This document shows, piece by piece, positions 1-6,821 of a stretch of DNA of 19,600 nucleotides. This stretch comes from JAKAXG01 sp035702985 (GTDB lineage: Bacteria; Actinomycetota; Acidimicrobiia; Acidimicrobiales; Palsa-688). The position numbers were made by a program, and so were the translations under genes. Each line of letters opens with the position of its first letter. Position 1 is the stretch's first letter. The DNA is taken from NCBI GenBank assembly GCA_035702985.1, contig DASSZD010000120.1, positions 1 through 19,600 of the forward strand. The letters are read 5' to 3'. The notes below the pieces were generated by a model. It saw only the letters and a list, made by a program, of their open reading frames with translations. It searched no databases and was not told the DNA's origin.

Positions 1-207
1 CTCCTGACGGCGCCGGAGGGCCAGCTCGGCAGGATCGTTGTCGGGGTCGAGGGAGCCCTTGTCGCCGTCGGCGCAGATGCAGACGTGCACCACCGAGCCG
101 GCCGCCGCCCACCGGGCCAGCGTCCCGCCGGCCGCCACGTCGGGATCGTCGGGATGGGCGTAGACCGCCAGGGCCACGGCGGGAACGTCGAACACCAGGC
201 CGGCCAC
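1..207 (-). CDS. PIG-L/LmbE family deacetylase, N-terminal part (gene runs off the window start)
   Basis: Translating the minus strand from the GTG at 207-205 gives 69 codons that stay open to the window edge. Residues 16-24 read YAHPDDPDV, the zinc-binding AHPDD motif at the N-terminus of PIG-L/LmbE N-acetylglucosamine deacetylases. It is followed by the usual GGTLARWAAAGS helix and by VHVCICADGDKGS. The family hydrolyses N-acetyl groups from GlcNAc-type substrates; mycothiol-pathway MshB and Mca belong to it, but the fragment is too short to tell which branch this is. The start lies two bases after the stop of the upstream threonine aldolase, without a clear ribosome binding site, so translation is probably coupled. 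The catalytic C-terminal histidine region is outside the window. Confidence 0.85.
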   Translation of the reverse strand, partial: MAGLVFDVPAVALAVYAHPDDPDVAAGGTLARWAAAGSVVHVCICADGDKGSLDPDNDPAELALRRRQE

Positions 208-209
208 GG

Positions 210-1223
210 TCAGGGCGCTTTGCTGATGAGCCGGCAGGCCAGCTCGATGCCGGCCTCGTCCACGTCGGCGTGGGTCACCAGCCGGACCCGCCCGGGCCCC
301 ACCGTGCCGGCCCGGACCCCGCCGTCGGCCAGGTGCTCCAGGAGTGCAGCCGGGTCCGGCGGGGAGAAGGTGACGATGTTGGTATCGACCGCCGCCGGGT
401 CGGCGCCGATGTCCGGCCACCGCTCGGCCACCGCCCCGGCCAGGGCCCGGGCCCGGGCGTGGTCCTCGGCCAGGCGGTCGATCCGGCCCAGGGCCACCAG
501 CCCGGCGGCGGCGATGACGCCGGCCTGGCGCATGGTGCCCCCGAGGCGCTTGCGCTGAAGCCGGGCCTCCTCGATCACGTCGGCCGGCCCGGCCAGCAGC
601 GACCCCACCGGCGCACCGAGCCCCTTGGACAGGCAGCACATCACCGTGGTGGCGGCCGCCGCCCGCTCGGCCGGCGGGGTGGCGGTGGCCACGGCTGCGT
701 TCCACAGGCGGGCCCCGTCCATGTGCACCGGCACCCGGCGGCGGTCGGCCACCTCCGCCAGATCCCCCATGCGCGCCTCGGGCCACACCCGGCCCCCGGC
801 GGCCATGTGGCTGTCCTCGACGGCGATGAGCTTGACACGGGGCTGGTGGTGGAAGCCGGATTCGATGACCTCCTCGACGGCCCCGGCGGCCAGCCACCCC
901 TCACGGTCGTCGAGGGTGAGGAAGGTGACACCGGCGTTGATGGGGCCGGCCCCCTCCTCGTAGACCACCACGTGCTGGCGGGCTCCAACAGCCACGGCGT
1001 CGCCGGGGCGGGTCAGGGTCCGGAGCGCCACCTGGTTGGCCATGGTTCCGGACGGCACGAACAGGGCGGCCTGCTTGCCGAGCAGCTCGGCGAAGGCATC
1101 CTGCAACCGGTTGACCGTCGGGTCCTCGCCGTACTCGTCGTCGCCCACCTCGGCGTCGGCCATGGCCCGGCGCATCTCCGGCGTGGGGCGGGTGACGGTG
1201 TCGGAACGCAGGTCGACCAGCAC
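210..1223 (-). CDS. ltaE: Low-specificity L-threonine aldolase (PLP enzyme)
   Basis: 337 residues, the usual length for the family. It cleaves L-threonine or L-allo-threonine to glycine and acetaldehyde using pyridoxal phosphate. The protein opens with VDLRSDTVTRPTPEMRRAM, the family N-terminus. It has the SGTMANQVAL phosphate-binding loop (58-67), HMDGARLWNA (167-176) with the cofactor-contacting Asp169 and Arg172, and CLSKGLGAPVGS (197-208) with the Schiff-base Lys200. The start is GTG at 1223-1221. Its TGA is two bases before the PIG-L deacetylase start, so the two genes probably form a transcript. It diverges from the inositol-monophosphatase gene over 27 bp. I see no Shine-Dalgarno, and a TAGCGT -10 sits 11 bases upstream, so the leader is very short. 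Related beta-eliminating lyases of this fold cannot be fully excluded. Confidence 0.93.
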   Translation of the reverse strand: MLVDLRSDTVTRPTPEMRRAMADAEVGDDEYGEDPTVNRLQDAFAELLGKQAALFVPSGTMANQVALRTLTRPGDAVAVGARQHVVVYEEGAGPINAGVTFLTLDDREGWLAAGAVEEVIESGFHHQPRVKLIAVEDSHMAAGGRVWPEARMGDLAEVADRRRVPVHMDGARLWNAAVATATPPAERAAAATTVMCCLSKGLGAPVGSLLAGPADVIEEARLQRKRLGGTMRQAGVIAAAGLVALGRIDRLAEDHARARALAGAVAERWPDIGADPAAVDTNIVTFSPPDPAALLEHLADGGVRAGTVGPGRVRLVTHADVDEAGIELACRLISKAP

Positions 1224-1233
1224 CGCCCCACCG

Positions 1234-1240
1234 TACGCTA
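1234..1240. promoter_or_regulatory. Candidate bidirectional promoter: overlapping -10 elements
   Basis: The 27-bp gap between divergent ltaE and the monophosphatase gene contains TACGCTA. Read on plus it gives the -10 hexamer TACGCT (1234-1239). Read on minus it gives TAGCGT (1240-1235). Both fit the actinobacterial TANNNT consensus, and each lies 11 bases from its start codon. I see no good -35 on either side. Confidence 0.45.
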
Positions 1241-1250
1241 CAACTGGCTG

Positions 1251-2153
1251 ATGACCGAAAACGCCCCCCGACCTTTCACGTCATGGGAGCCGGCCGAGGC
1301 CTTCGGGCTGGACGGCGTCGGCGCCGAGGCCCCCGAACCGCTGGCCGTCGAACTGGCCGAAGTGGCCCTGCAGGCCGCCCAGCGAGCCGCCGTCATCCTG
1401 GAAAAAGGGGCGCCCGGCGGCGGCAGCCACGTCTCGGGTGTCGAAACCAAGATCTCGGCCACCGACATGGTCTCCGACGTGGACCGCGAGTCGGAAGCGG
1501 CGGTCACCGGTTTCTTGAGCAGGGTCCGACCAGACGACGCCGTCCTGGGCGAGGAGGGCACGTCGCGGCCCGGCACCAGCGGGGTGACCTGGGTGGTCGA
1601 TCCGCTGGACGGCACCACCAACTTCCTGTTCGGGATCCCCCAGTGGTCGGTGTCGATCGCCGCCGAGATGGACGGGCGGCCGGTGGCCGGCGTGGTGGTG
1701 GACCCGTCCCGCCACGAGGTGTGGGCGGCGCTGGCCGGCCACGGCTCGTTCCTCAACGGCCGCCGCTGCCGGGTCCGGGCCGACCGGTCCACCCTGGAGA
1801 CGGCTCTGGTGGCCACCGGTTTCGGCTACCGGGCCGAGCGCCGGCGCTGGCAGGCACAGGTGGCGGCGGGGGTCATCCCCGCCGTGCGCGACATCCGGCG
1901 GCTCGGGTCGGCCGCCCTGGACCTGTGCTGGACCGGCGGCGGCCGCTTCGACGCCTACTACGAGTGGGGCCTGAACCCGTGGGATCTCAGCGCCGGGGCG
2001 CTGGTGGCGGCCGAGGCGGGGGCGGTGGTCCAGGTCCTGGGCCACCGCCTGGTGGTCGCCGCCGCACCCCACCTGTTCGACCCGTTCCGGGAACTGCTCG
2101 AGTCGGTGGGTGCCATGGACGCGGCGCCGGGACCGGAACCGGAGGACTGGTAG
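1251..2153 (+). CDS. Inositol monophosphatase family protein
   Basis: 300 residues. Family members are Mg2+-dependent phosphomonoesterases acting on inositol phosphates, histidinol phosphate, PAP or fructose 1,6-bisphosphate. The metal-site motifs are all present: LGEEG (99-103) with Glu101/102, VVDPLDGTTNF (115-125) with Asp117 and Asp120, and the C-terminal NPWDLSAGALVAAEAGA (242-258) with Trp244-Asp245. I chose the ATG at 1251 because homology begins soon after it and because the same open frame continues upstream only as antisense of the aldolase gene. No Shine-Dalgarno is visible; a TACGCT -10 eleven bases upstream suggests a near-leaderless mRNA. The first 35 residues and the last 15 (acidic, proline-rich) extend beyond the catalytic core. 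The exact substrate cannot be read from sequence; SuhB-like and HisN-like roles are both possible. Confidence 0.92.
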   Translation: MTENAPRPFTSWEPAEAFGLDGVGAEAPEPLAVELAEVALQAAQRAAVILEKGAPGGGSHVSGVETKISATDMVSDVDRESEAAVTGFLSRVRPDDAVLGEEGTSRPGTSGVTWVVDPLDGTTNFLFGIPQWSVSIAAEMDGRPVAGVVVDPSRHEVWAALAGHGSFLNGRRCRVRADRSTLETALVATGFGYRAERRRWQAQVAAGVIPAVRDIRRLGSAALDLCWTGGGRFDAYYEWGLNPWDLSAGALVAAEAGAVVQVLGHRLVVAAAPHLFDPFRELLESVGAMDAAPGPEPEDW

Positions 2154-2201
2154 AGGGTTCCTGTCAGAGGCCCGTGGTGGAGGGTACGGCCGGTCCCGTC
2201 C

Positions 2202-3233
2202 CTAGCCCCAGAAGATCTCGGCCACGTTGTGCAGCAGGTCGTGGTCGACGGTCTTCAACTCCCTGACCGCCTCGCTCAGCGGGACCCTCACGATGTGGTC
2301 GGCCTGTAGGGCCACCATCTCGCCGAAGGCGCCTTCGTGGACGGCGTCGATGGCGGCCACCCCGAAGCGGGTGGCGAGCACCCGGTCGAAGGCGGTCGGC
2401 GTCCCGCCCCGCTGGATGTGGCCCAGGATGGTCACCCGGGTCTCGAACCCGGTCCGCTGTTCGATCTCCTCGGCCAGGATGTTGGCTATCCCGCCCAGGC
2501 GGGGATGGCCGAACTGGTCCACCTCGCGCGACACCAGGGTGATGGTGCCCTCAGCCGGCACCGCTCCCTCGGCCACCACCACGATCGAGGCGAAGCGACC
2601 CTTGGCGTGCCGGTTCTTCAGGTTGCGGCAGACGGAGTCGATGTCGAACGGCTCCTCCGGCACCAGGATCTCCGCCGCCCCGCCGGCGATACCGGCGTAG
2701 GTGGCGATCCAGCCGGCGTGGCGGCCCATCACCTCGCACACGATCACCCGGTCGTGGGACTCGGCGGTGGTGTGCAGCCGGTCGATGGCCTCCACTGCGA
2801 TCTGCACGGCGGTGTGGAAACCGAACGTCACCTCGGTGGCCGACAGATCGTTGTCGATGGTCTTCGGCACACCCACCACCGCCACCCCCTCGCCGGTCAG
2901 CCGGTTGGCCACCCCCAGGGTGTCCTCACCGCCGATGGCGATGAGGGCGTCGATGCGCTGGGACCGCAGGTTGTCCAGGGCCCGCGGCACCCCCTGGTCC
3001 ACCTTGTAGGGGTTGGTGCGGGAGGTGCCGAGGATGGTGCCGCCCCGGGGCAGGATGCCGCGGCAGCGCTCCACGTCCAGCTGCATGGTGCGGTTCTCCA
3101 CCACCCCCCGCCACCCGTCGAGGAACCCGACGAACTCGTCGCCGTAAGCGACCTCCCCTTTGCGGACAACCGCCCGGATCACGGCATTGAGCCCCGGGCA
3201 GTCACCGCCGCCGGTCAGCACACCTACTCGCAT
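2202..3233 (-). CDS. 6-phosphofructokinase, pyrophosphate-type signature (group III)
   Basis: 343 residues from the ATG at 3233-3231. It phosphorylates fructose 6-phosphate to fructose 1,6-bisphosphate in glycolysis. GGDCPGLN (9-16) binds the phosphoryl donor, PKTIDND (123-129) carries the catalytic Asp127, MGRHAGW (169-175) and HIQRGG (272-277) bind the sugar phosphate. The donor-specificity pair is Asp104 in GGEDT and Lys124 in PKTIDND. In characterised enzymes Gly104 goes with ATP and Asp104 plus Lys124 with pyrophosphate, so this enzyme is predicted to use PPi reversibly, as in Amycolatopsis methanolica. GGAGG lies ten bases upstream of the ATG; a TTG at 3239 two codons earlier is the alternative start. 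It converges with the monophosphatase gene across 48 bp. Confidence 0.94.
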   Translation of the reverse strand: MRVGVLTGGGDCPGLNAVIRAVVRKGEVAYGDEFVGFLDGWRGVVENRTMQLDVERCRGILPRGGTILGTSRTNPYKVDQGVPRALDNLRSQRIDALIAIGGEDTLGVANRLTGEGVAVVGVPKTIDNDLSATEVTFGFHTAVQIAVEAIDRLHTTAESHDRVIVCEVMGRHAGWIATYAGIAGGAAEILVPEEPFDIDSVCRNLKNRHAKGRFASIVVVAEGAVPAEGTITLVSREVDQFGHPRLGGIANILAEEIEQRTGFETRVTILGHIQRGGTPTAFDRVLATRFGVAAIDAVHEGAFGEMVALQADHIVRVPLSEAVRELKTVDHDLLHNVAEIFWG

Positions 3234-3285
3234 CCCCAATCCACCTCCACTTGCCGGCGCCGGCGGTAACAGCCGACGCGCCTAG

Positions 3286-3291
3286 AAGCTA
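3286..3291 (-). promoter_or_regulatory. Candidate -10 element of the phosphofructokinase gene
   Basis: TAGCTT on minus (3291-3286) fits TANNNT and would give a leader of about 45 bases containing the GGAGG site. No convincing -35 is seen at 16-18 bp. Confidence 0.25.
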
Positions 3292-3332
3292 TCCCCGCCC
3301 GCCCCGGGCGCGGACCCGGGCTGTCCCGAGAG

Positions 3333-3347
3333 GCCGGCCGGGCCGGC
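3333..3347. terminator. Weak GC hairpin downstream of nrdR
   Basis: GCCGGC (3333-3338) and GCCGGC (3342-3347) pair with a three-base loop ten bases after the nrdR stop. No U tract follows in either direction, so it may be a termination hairpin of the GC-rich type or only base composition. Confidence 0.2.
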
Positions 3348-3356
3348 GAAGGGGTA

Positions 3357-3827
3357 TCAGGGCTCGAACCGCTTCGGCTCGGTCGACTTCAACAGTCCGG
3401 CCTCCCTCTCGAAGTCGCCCGCCGCAGAGAAGTCCTTGTAGACACTGGCGAAGCGCAGGTAGGTCACGTCGTCAACAGCCCGCAGCCGCTCCAGGACAGC
3501 CATCCCGACCTGCTCGGAACTCACCTCCGAGCCGGCCAGGCGCAGGGCCTCCTCGACGTCGGCCGCCAGCGCCTCGATGGCGGCCGACCCCACCGGACGG
3601 TTCTTGGCCGCCGCCCCGATACCGGCGACGATCTTGGTGCGGTCGAAAGCCTGGCGCTGCCCCGACCGCTTGACCACCATGAGCGGCACCTCCTCCACCC
3701 GTTCGTAGGTGGTGAACCTCGACCCGCATGTGAGGCACTCCCGCCGGCGCCGGATGGCCGATCCGTCGTCGGCGGACCGTGAGTCCACCACCTTGTCGTC
3801 GAGAGCGGAGCAGCGCGGGCAACGCAC
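3357..3827 (-). CDS. nrdR: Transcriptional repressor NrdR
   Basis: 156 residues, full family length. NrdR is a zinc-ribbon/ATP-cone repressor of ribonucleotide reductase genes that senses ATP and dATP. The N-terminus MRCPRCSALDDKVVDSR starts the zinc ribbon, with Cys3, Cys6, Cys31 and Cys34 as ligands, followed by RRRRECLTCGSRFTTYER. The ATP-cone covers about residues 49-139 (PLMVVKRSGQRQAFDRTKI ... VTYLRFASVYKDF). The start is GTG at 3827-3825. There is no ribosome binding site; a TAGCGT -10 ends six bases before the start, so the mRNA is probably leaderless. No ribonucleotide reductase gene is in the window. The neighbours, a LysM protein then lexA, match the actinobacterial arrangement (Rv2718c-Rv2719c-lexA in M. 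tuberculosis). Confidence 0.96.
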   Translation of the reverse strand: MRCPRCSALDDKVVDSRSADDGSAIRRRRECLTCGSRFTTYERVEEVPLMVVKRSGQRQAFDRTKIVAGIGAAAKNRPVGSAAIEALAADVEEALRLAGSEVSSEQVGMAVLERLRAVDDVTYLRFASVYKDFSAAGDFEREAGLLKSTEPKRFEP

Positions 3828-3833
3828 GCCCCG

Positions 3834-3839
3834 ACGCTA
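3834..3839 (-). promoter_or_regulatory. -10 element of nrdR, leaderless start
   Basis: TAGCGT on minus (3839-3834) is followed by six bases and then the GTG start of nrdR, placing the expected transcription start on or next to the start codon. The hexamer is identical to the lexA -10 in this window. Confidence 0.45.
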
Positions 3840-3889
3840 TCCCGCTCCGTCGGGCCGGCGCCGGTCCGGGACCGAACCGGTGGGCGACC

Positions 3890-3911
3890 ATCGGGTGGTC
3901 ATCGGGTGGTC
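3890..3911. repeat. 11-bp tandem repeat, two copies
   Basis: ATCGGGTGGTC occurs twice back to back (3890-3900 and 3901-3911), followed by a partial third copy AATCGGGG. It sits between the 3' end of the LysM gene and nrdR, about 50-80 bp upstream of the nrdR start. Confidence 0.7.
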
Positions 3912-3931
3912 AATCGGGGCCCCAGGCGGCC

Positions 3932-4369
3932 CTACCGGGAGGCCGGCGCTCCCCCTGGAACCGGGATCGGCTCCCCCGGGTACACGGTGGCGCCGCCGAT
4001 CCGGGCGGCCAGTCGGTCGACCAGCGGCCGCACGTCGCCGTGCGGATCGAACCGGCGGGCGATCGACCACAGGGTGTCCCCAGGCCGGACCACGTACACC
4101 TCGGCCGACGCGGCCGACATCTGCCCCGCCTGGGTGGCAGCAGCACCGGTGGTGGCGAGGGGACCACCACCGGTGCCGGCCAGGGCCGCCTGCACCGTCA
4201 CCAGCGCAGCCGCGACAGCGAGCAGCAGGAGGCCGACGGCCATCAGGCGGCGCCGACGGTAGACGGACGGGTGGAGGCGGGGCCTCGGCTGGGCCCGTAG
4301 CCGGGCGGCGGCGTAGAGATCGGCCCGGCCGGAATGAGAGGGACGGTTATCTGCAAGAACAGCGACCAC
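3932..4369 (-). CDS. Membrane-anchored LysM protein, SOS-linked (YneA/ChiZ-like position)
   Basis: 145 residues from the GTG at 4369-4367, chosen because GAGGAAGG lies seven bases upstream. A TTG at 4426 would add 19 residues and has no such site. The layout is a basic cytoplasmic N-terminus, one transmembrane segment (about 42-65, LMAVGLLLLAVAAALVTVQA), an Ala/Gly/Thr linker, and one LysM domain (about 92-137, YVVRPGDTLWSIARRF ... YPGEPIPVP) that should bind peptidoglycan outside the membrane. In M. tuberculosis the gene in this place, Rv2719c (ChiZ), has the same architecture and is DNA-damage induced; in Bacillus yneA also adjoins lexA and blocks division. I infer a damage-induced division or cell-wall regulator. 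Two LexA operators overlap its predicted promoter. No separate hydrolase domain is visible. Confidence 0.85.
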   Translation of the reverse strand: MVAVLADNRPSHSGRADLYAAARLRAQPRPRLHPSVYRRRRLMAVGLLLLAVAAALVTVQAALAGTGGGPLATTGAAATQAGQMSAASAEVYVVRPGDTLWSIARRFDPHGDVRPLVDRLAARIGGATVYPGEPIPVPGGAPASR

Positions 4370-4470
4370 TGGAGGACCTTCCTCTTCGATGAGACGAAAC
4401 GACGTGTTGCGGCTCGGTGCGAGCAATCAGGCCCGGGTATCCCTCCAGCGAATCACCGCCCTACCCAGGT

Positions 4471-4484
4471 CGAACGCTTGTTCC
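4471..4484. promoter_or_regulatory. LexA operator 1 (LysM side)
   Basis: CGAAC-GCTT-GTTCC matches the actinobacterial SOS box CGAAC-N4-GTTYG at all but the last base. It lies at the predicted transcription start of the LysM gene (about 4483 on minus). Confidence 0.75.
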
Positions 4485-4489
4485 CCACC

Positions 4490-4519
4490 ATGAGACCACG
4501 AACGTGCGTTCGCTGTCAA
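4490..4519 (-). promoter_or_regulatory. Predicted promoter of the LysM gene
   Basis: On minus, TTGACA (4519-4514) is a perfect -35. An 18-bp spacer is followed by TCTCAT (4495-4490), a fair -10. LexA operator 2 fills the spacer and operator 1 covers the start site, the expected geometry for repression. Confidence 0.55.
4499..4512. promoter_or_regulatory. LexA operator 2 (perfect palindrome)
   Basis: CGAAC-GTGC-GTTCG is a perfect match to the SOS box of Actinobacteria and Bacillus. It is centred 28 bp from operator 1 and 30 bp from operator 3, about three helical turns each. Confidence 0.9.
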
Positions 4520-4528
4520 TGGGAAATT

Positions 4529-4542
4529 CGAACAGATGTTTG
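4529..4542. promoter_or_regulatory. LexA operator 3 (lexA side)
   Basis: CGAAC-AGAT-GTTTG fits CGAAC-N4-GTTYG. It overlaps the -35 element of the lexA promoter, consistent with autorepression. Confidence 0.88.
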
Positions 4543-4568
4543 CCTCCGGGCAGGACATCGGGTAGCGT
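4540..4568 (+). promoter_or_regulatory. Predicted lexA promoter
   Basis: TTGCCT (4540-4545), a 17-bp spacer and TAGCGT (4563-4568) give a start near 4575 and a leader of about 48 bases carrying AAAGGA ahead of the TTG start. Operator 3 covers the -35. Confidence 0.65.
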
Positions 4569-4622
4569 GAAATCGCGTAAGGGCTCCCGTCCGGGAGTTG
4601 CGGGGAGCGAAAGGAACGGACC

Positions 4623-5255
4623 TTGGCCGACACGGAGCTCACAGGTAAGCGGCGGGAGATTCTGGACTTCATCGCGGCCCAGATCCGGGAGCGGGGCTAT
4701 CCGCCCTCGGTGCGCGAGATCGGCGAGGCCGTGGGGCTGACCTCGTCGTCCACCGTGCACACCCACCTGACGACCCTGCAGCGCCAGGGCTTCCTGCGCC
4801 GGGATCCCACCAAGCCGCGGGCCATCGAGGTGCGCTACGACGCCCTGTCCGGGGCGCCCATCGAGCGCCGTCCGACCCGCCACGTCCCGCTCCTGGGAGA
4901 CGTCGCCGCCGGTACCGACGTGCTGGCCCAGGAGAACGTGGAGGAGCTACTGCCCCTCCCGGAGGACTTCACCGGAGACGGCTCGCTCTTCATGCTGCGG
5001 GTCCGGGGCGATTCGATGATCGAGGCCGGGATCCTCGACGGCGACTTCGTGGTGGTCCGCCAACAGGAGGAGGCCGACAAGGGCGACGTGGTGGTGGCCG
5101 GAATACCCGGCGACGAGGCGACGGTCAAGACCTACGGTCGGAAGGGGGCGAAGGTCGTGCTCAACCCGGCCAACTCGACCATGTCCCCCATGGTGTTCGA
5201 CCCAGCCGACGTCCACGTCTACGGCAAGGTCGTCACCGTCCTTCGCCGGCTGTAA
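4623..5255 (+). CDS. lexA: LexA repressor
   Basis: 210 residues, normal for the family. LexA represses SOS genes and self-cleaves when bound to RecA filaments. Residues 1-70 form the winged helix: ELTGKRREILDFI, then the recognition region PPSVREIGEAVGLTSSSTVHTHL. The C-terminal S24 peptidase domain shows the cleavage site VAAGTDV (scissile bond Ala96-Gly97), nucleophile Ser131 in RGDSM and general base Lys169 in EATVKTYG. The TTG start at 4623 is set by AAAGGA seven bases upstream and by the family N-terminus. It diverges from the LysM gene, with three operators between the two. All key residues are intact, so it should be a functional, autoregulated repressor. Confidence 0.97.
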   Translation: MADTELTGKRREILDFIAAQIRERGYPPSVREIGEAVGLTSSSTVHTHLTTLQRQGFLRRDPTKPRAIEVRYDALSGAPIERRPTRHVPLLGDVAAGTDVLAQENVEELLPLPEDFTGDGSLFMLRVRGDSMIEAGILDGDFVVVRQQEEADKGDVVVAGIPGDEATVKTYGRKGAKVVLNPANSTMSPMVFDPADVHVYGKVVTVLRRL

Positions 5256-5315
5256 GCCCGGCTGGTACAGCGGGCCGATCGTGCGGGAGGGGATGCGGAC
5301 TGCGGCCTGCGCCTG

Positions 5316-5351
5316 CGTGGCGCCGCTGTCCGGGAGGGCGGTGGCGCCACG
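5316..5351. terminator. Hairpin between convergent lexA and dapE
   Basis: CGTGGCGCC (5316-5324) is the exact inverse of GGCGCCACG (5343-5351), a 9-bp GC stem with an 18-base loop. It lies in the 110-bp gap where lexA and dapE converge, so it may stop transcription from both sides. There is no U tract. Confidence 0.4.
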
Positions 5352-5365
5352 GGGGTAAGGCCTGC

Positions 5366-6436
5366 TCAGGCGCCGGCGGCCAGAAGGGCGGCCAGGCAGG
5401 CCCGGGCCTTGTCCAGATCGGCCCGGGTTACCCGCTCGTCGGCGGTGTGGGCAAGCTCGGGGTCCCCCGGCCCGAAGTTGACCGCCGGCACTCCCCGTTC
5501 GGCGAAGAATGCCACGTCGGTCCATCCCAGCTTGGCCCGGGGCGGGGAACCGGTGGCGTCGAGGAGCTTCTCGAGCAGCGGGTGCGTCAGGTTGGGCGAT
5601 GCCGCCGGGCTCGAGTCCACGACGGTGACGCTGTCCCCCACTGCCGGGTCCAGGGCTGGTTCCAGCCAGGCCACCACGGCAGACTCGGCGGCCGACTCGT
5701 CGCGGTCGGGTGCGAAACGGTGGTTGAGGAGCACGGTGGCCCTGTCCGGGACCACATTGGCCGCCACTCCTCCCTCCACGCCGACCGCCTGCAGGGCCTC
5801 CCGGTAGCGGCAACCGTCGATCACCGGCCGTCGCTCGTCGAACGCCGCGACCCGCTCCAGAAGCGGCCCCAACCGGTGCAGCGCATTCACCCCCATCCAC
5901 GGCCGGGCGGTGTGCGCCCGGGACCCGGCCAGGGACACCTCCAGCTTGAGCACGCCCTGGCACCCGGCTTCGATCAGCGCCCCGGTGGGCTCCCCGAGAA
6001 TGGCGGCGTCGGCCCGGAGCAGCGACGGATCGGCGGCCTCGATCTGGAGCAGCCCGTTGTGCTGGCGGGCCACCTCCTCGGCGGCATAGAAGACCCAGGT
6101 CACATCCACGGCCGGATCGTCGAGAGTGGCGGCCAGGTCGAGCATGACCGCCAGGCCCCCTTTCATGTCGGCGCTGCCGAGTCCCCACAGGCTGTCGCCG
6201 TCGACGCGGGCCCGCTCGTTGCCGTTGGCCGGGACGGTATCCAGATGGCCGGCCAGCAGTACCCGCCGGCCCCGCCCGAGTCCGGTGCGGGCCACCACGT
6301 TGTCGCCCAGGCGGCGTACGTCCAGATCCGGGATGCGGCGCAGCTGGCCTTCCACCCGGTCGGCCAGCTGCTTCTCGGCGTGGCTGACCGAGGGCACGTC
6401 CACCAGGGCGGCCGTGGCGGCGAGGAGATCCCTCAT
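5366..6436 (-). CDS. dapE: Succinyl-diaminopimelate desuccinylase (actinobacterial type)
   Basis: 356 residues. It hydrolyses N-succinyl-LL-2,6-diaminopimelate to LL-diaminopimelate and succinate in the lysine and peptidoglycan-precursor pathway. M20 metallopeptidase features are complete: AGHLDTVP (62-69) with His64 and Asp66, WGLGSADMKGG (84-94) with bridging Asp90, AAEEV (118-122) with catalytic Glu120 and metal Glu121, ILGEPTG (146-152) with Glu149, the lid-domain stretch SRAHTARPWMGVNA (172-185), and NFGPGDPELAHTADERV with His330. The sequence fits the Gram-positive dapE branch better than the proteobacterial one. The start is ATG at 6436-6434; the ribosome binding site is weak (GGGAAG). 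Gene dapC lies 549 bases upstream on the same strand, and dapF is further up the same block. Confidence 0.93.
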   Translation of the reverse strand: MRDLLAATAALVDVPSVSHAEKQLADRVEGQLRRIPDLDVRRLGDNVVARTGLGRGRRVLLAGHLDTVPANGNERARVDGDSLWGLGSADMKGGLAVMLDLAATLDDPAVDVTWVFYAAEEVARQHNGLLQIEAADPSLLRADAAILGEPTGALIEAGCQGVLKLEVSLAGSRAHTARPWMGVNALHRLGPLLERVAAFDERRPVIDGCRYREALQAVGVEGGVAANVVPDRATVLLNHRFAPDRDESAAESAVVAWLEPALDPAVGDSVTVVDSSPAASPNLTHPLLEKLLDATGSPPRAKLGWTDVAFFAERGVPAVNFGPGDPELAHTADERVTRADLDKARACLAALLAAGA

Positions 6437-6648
6437 CGGCTTCCCGCCCGGCCGGCAGTCACAACAGGAGGAGCCATGGCCAGCGACGGTACCCCAAGGG
6501 GCCCCAGCAGCAGCCCGGTCGGTCGGCCGGAGGCCAGGTCAGCGCCCGTCACAGAGCGGCGACGGGGATCGCGACGGGGGTTGCGGCAGGACCCGGCGTG
6601 GCGGGCGGCACCAGGGGACGGCGCAGGACACGACTGAGGGGCGCTGCC

Positions 6649-6713
6649 GGGCGGAGCAGGACGGCCGGCTGGGCGGAGCAGGGCGGCCGGCCGGGCGGAG
6701 CCGGGCGGCCGCC
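6649..6713. repeat. 22-bp tandem repeat, three copies
   Basis: Copies at 6649-6670, 6671-6692 and 6693-6713 share GGGCGGAGC(A/C)GG(A/G)CGGCCG. The third is one base shorter and slightly diverged. Confidence 0.8.
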
Positions 6714-6821
6714 CTACGGGACCCGGCATGCGGCCAGGCGGCCCGGTATGGGATCCGGCGGTCGGCGGTGGGGATTCGGGGCGGACCACAGATGACCTGA
6801 GGCATCCCGGGGAGGGCGCGG

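Noticed and set aside
6433..6789. Small minus-strand frame whose TGA overlaps the dapE ATG as ATGA
   Set aside because: The overlap geometry is attractive, but the product is Pro/Arg/Gly-rich, crosses the 22-bp tandem repeat and resembles nothing. Probably chance, though not strictly excluded.
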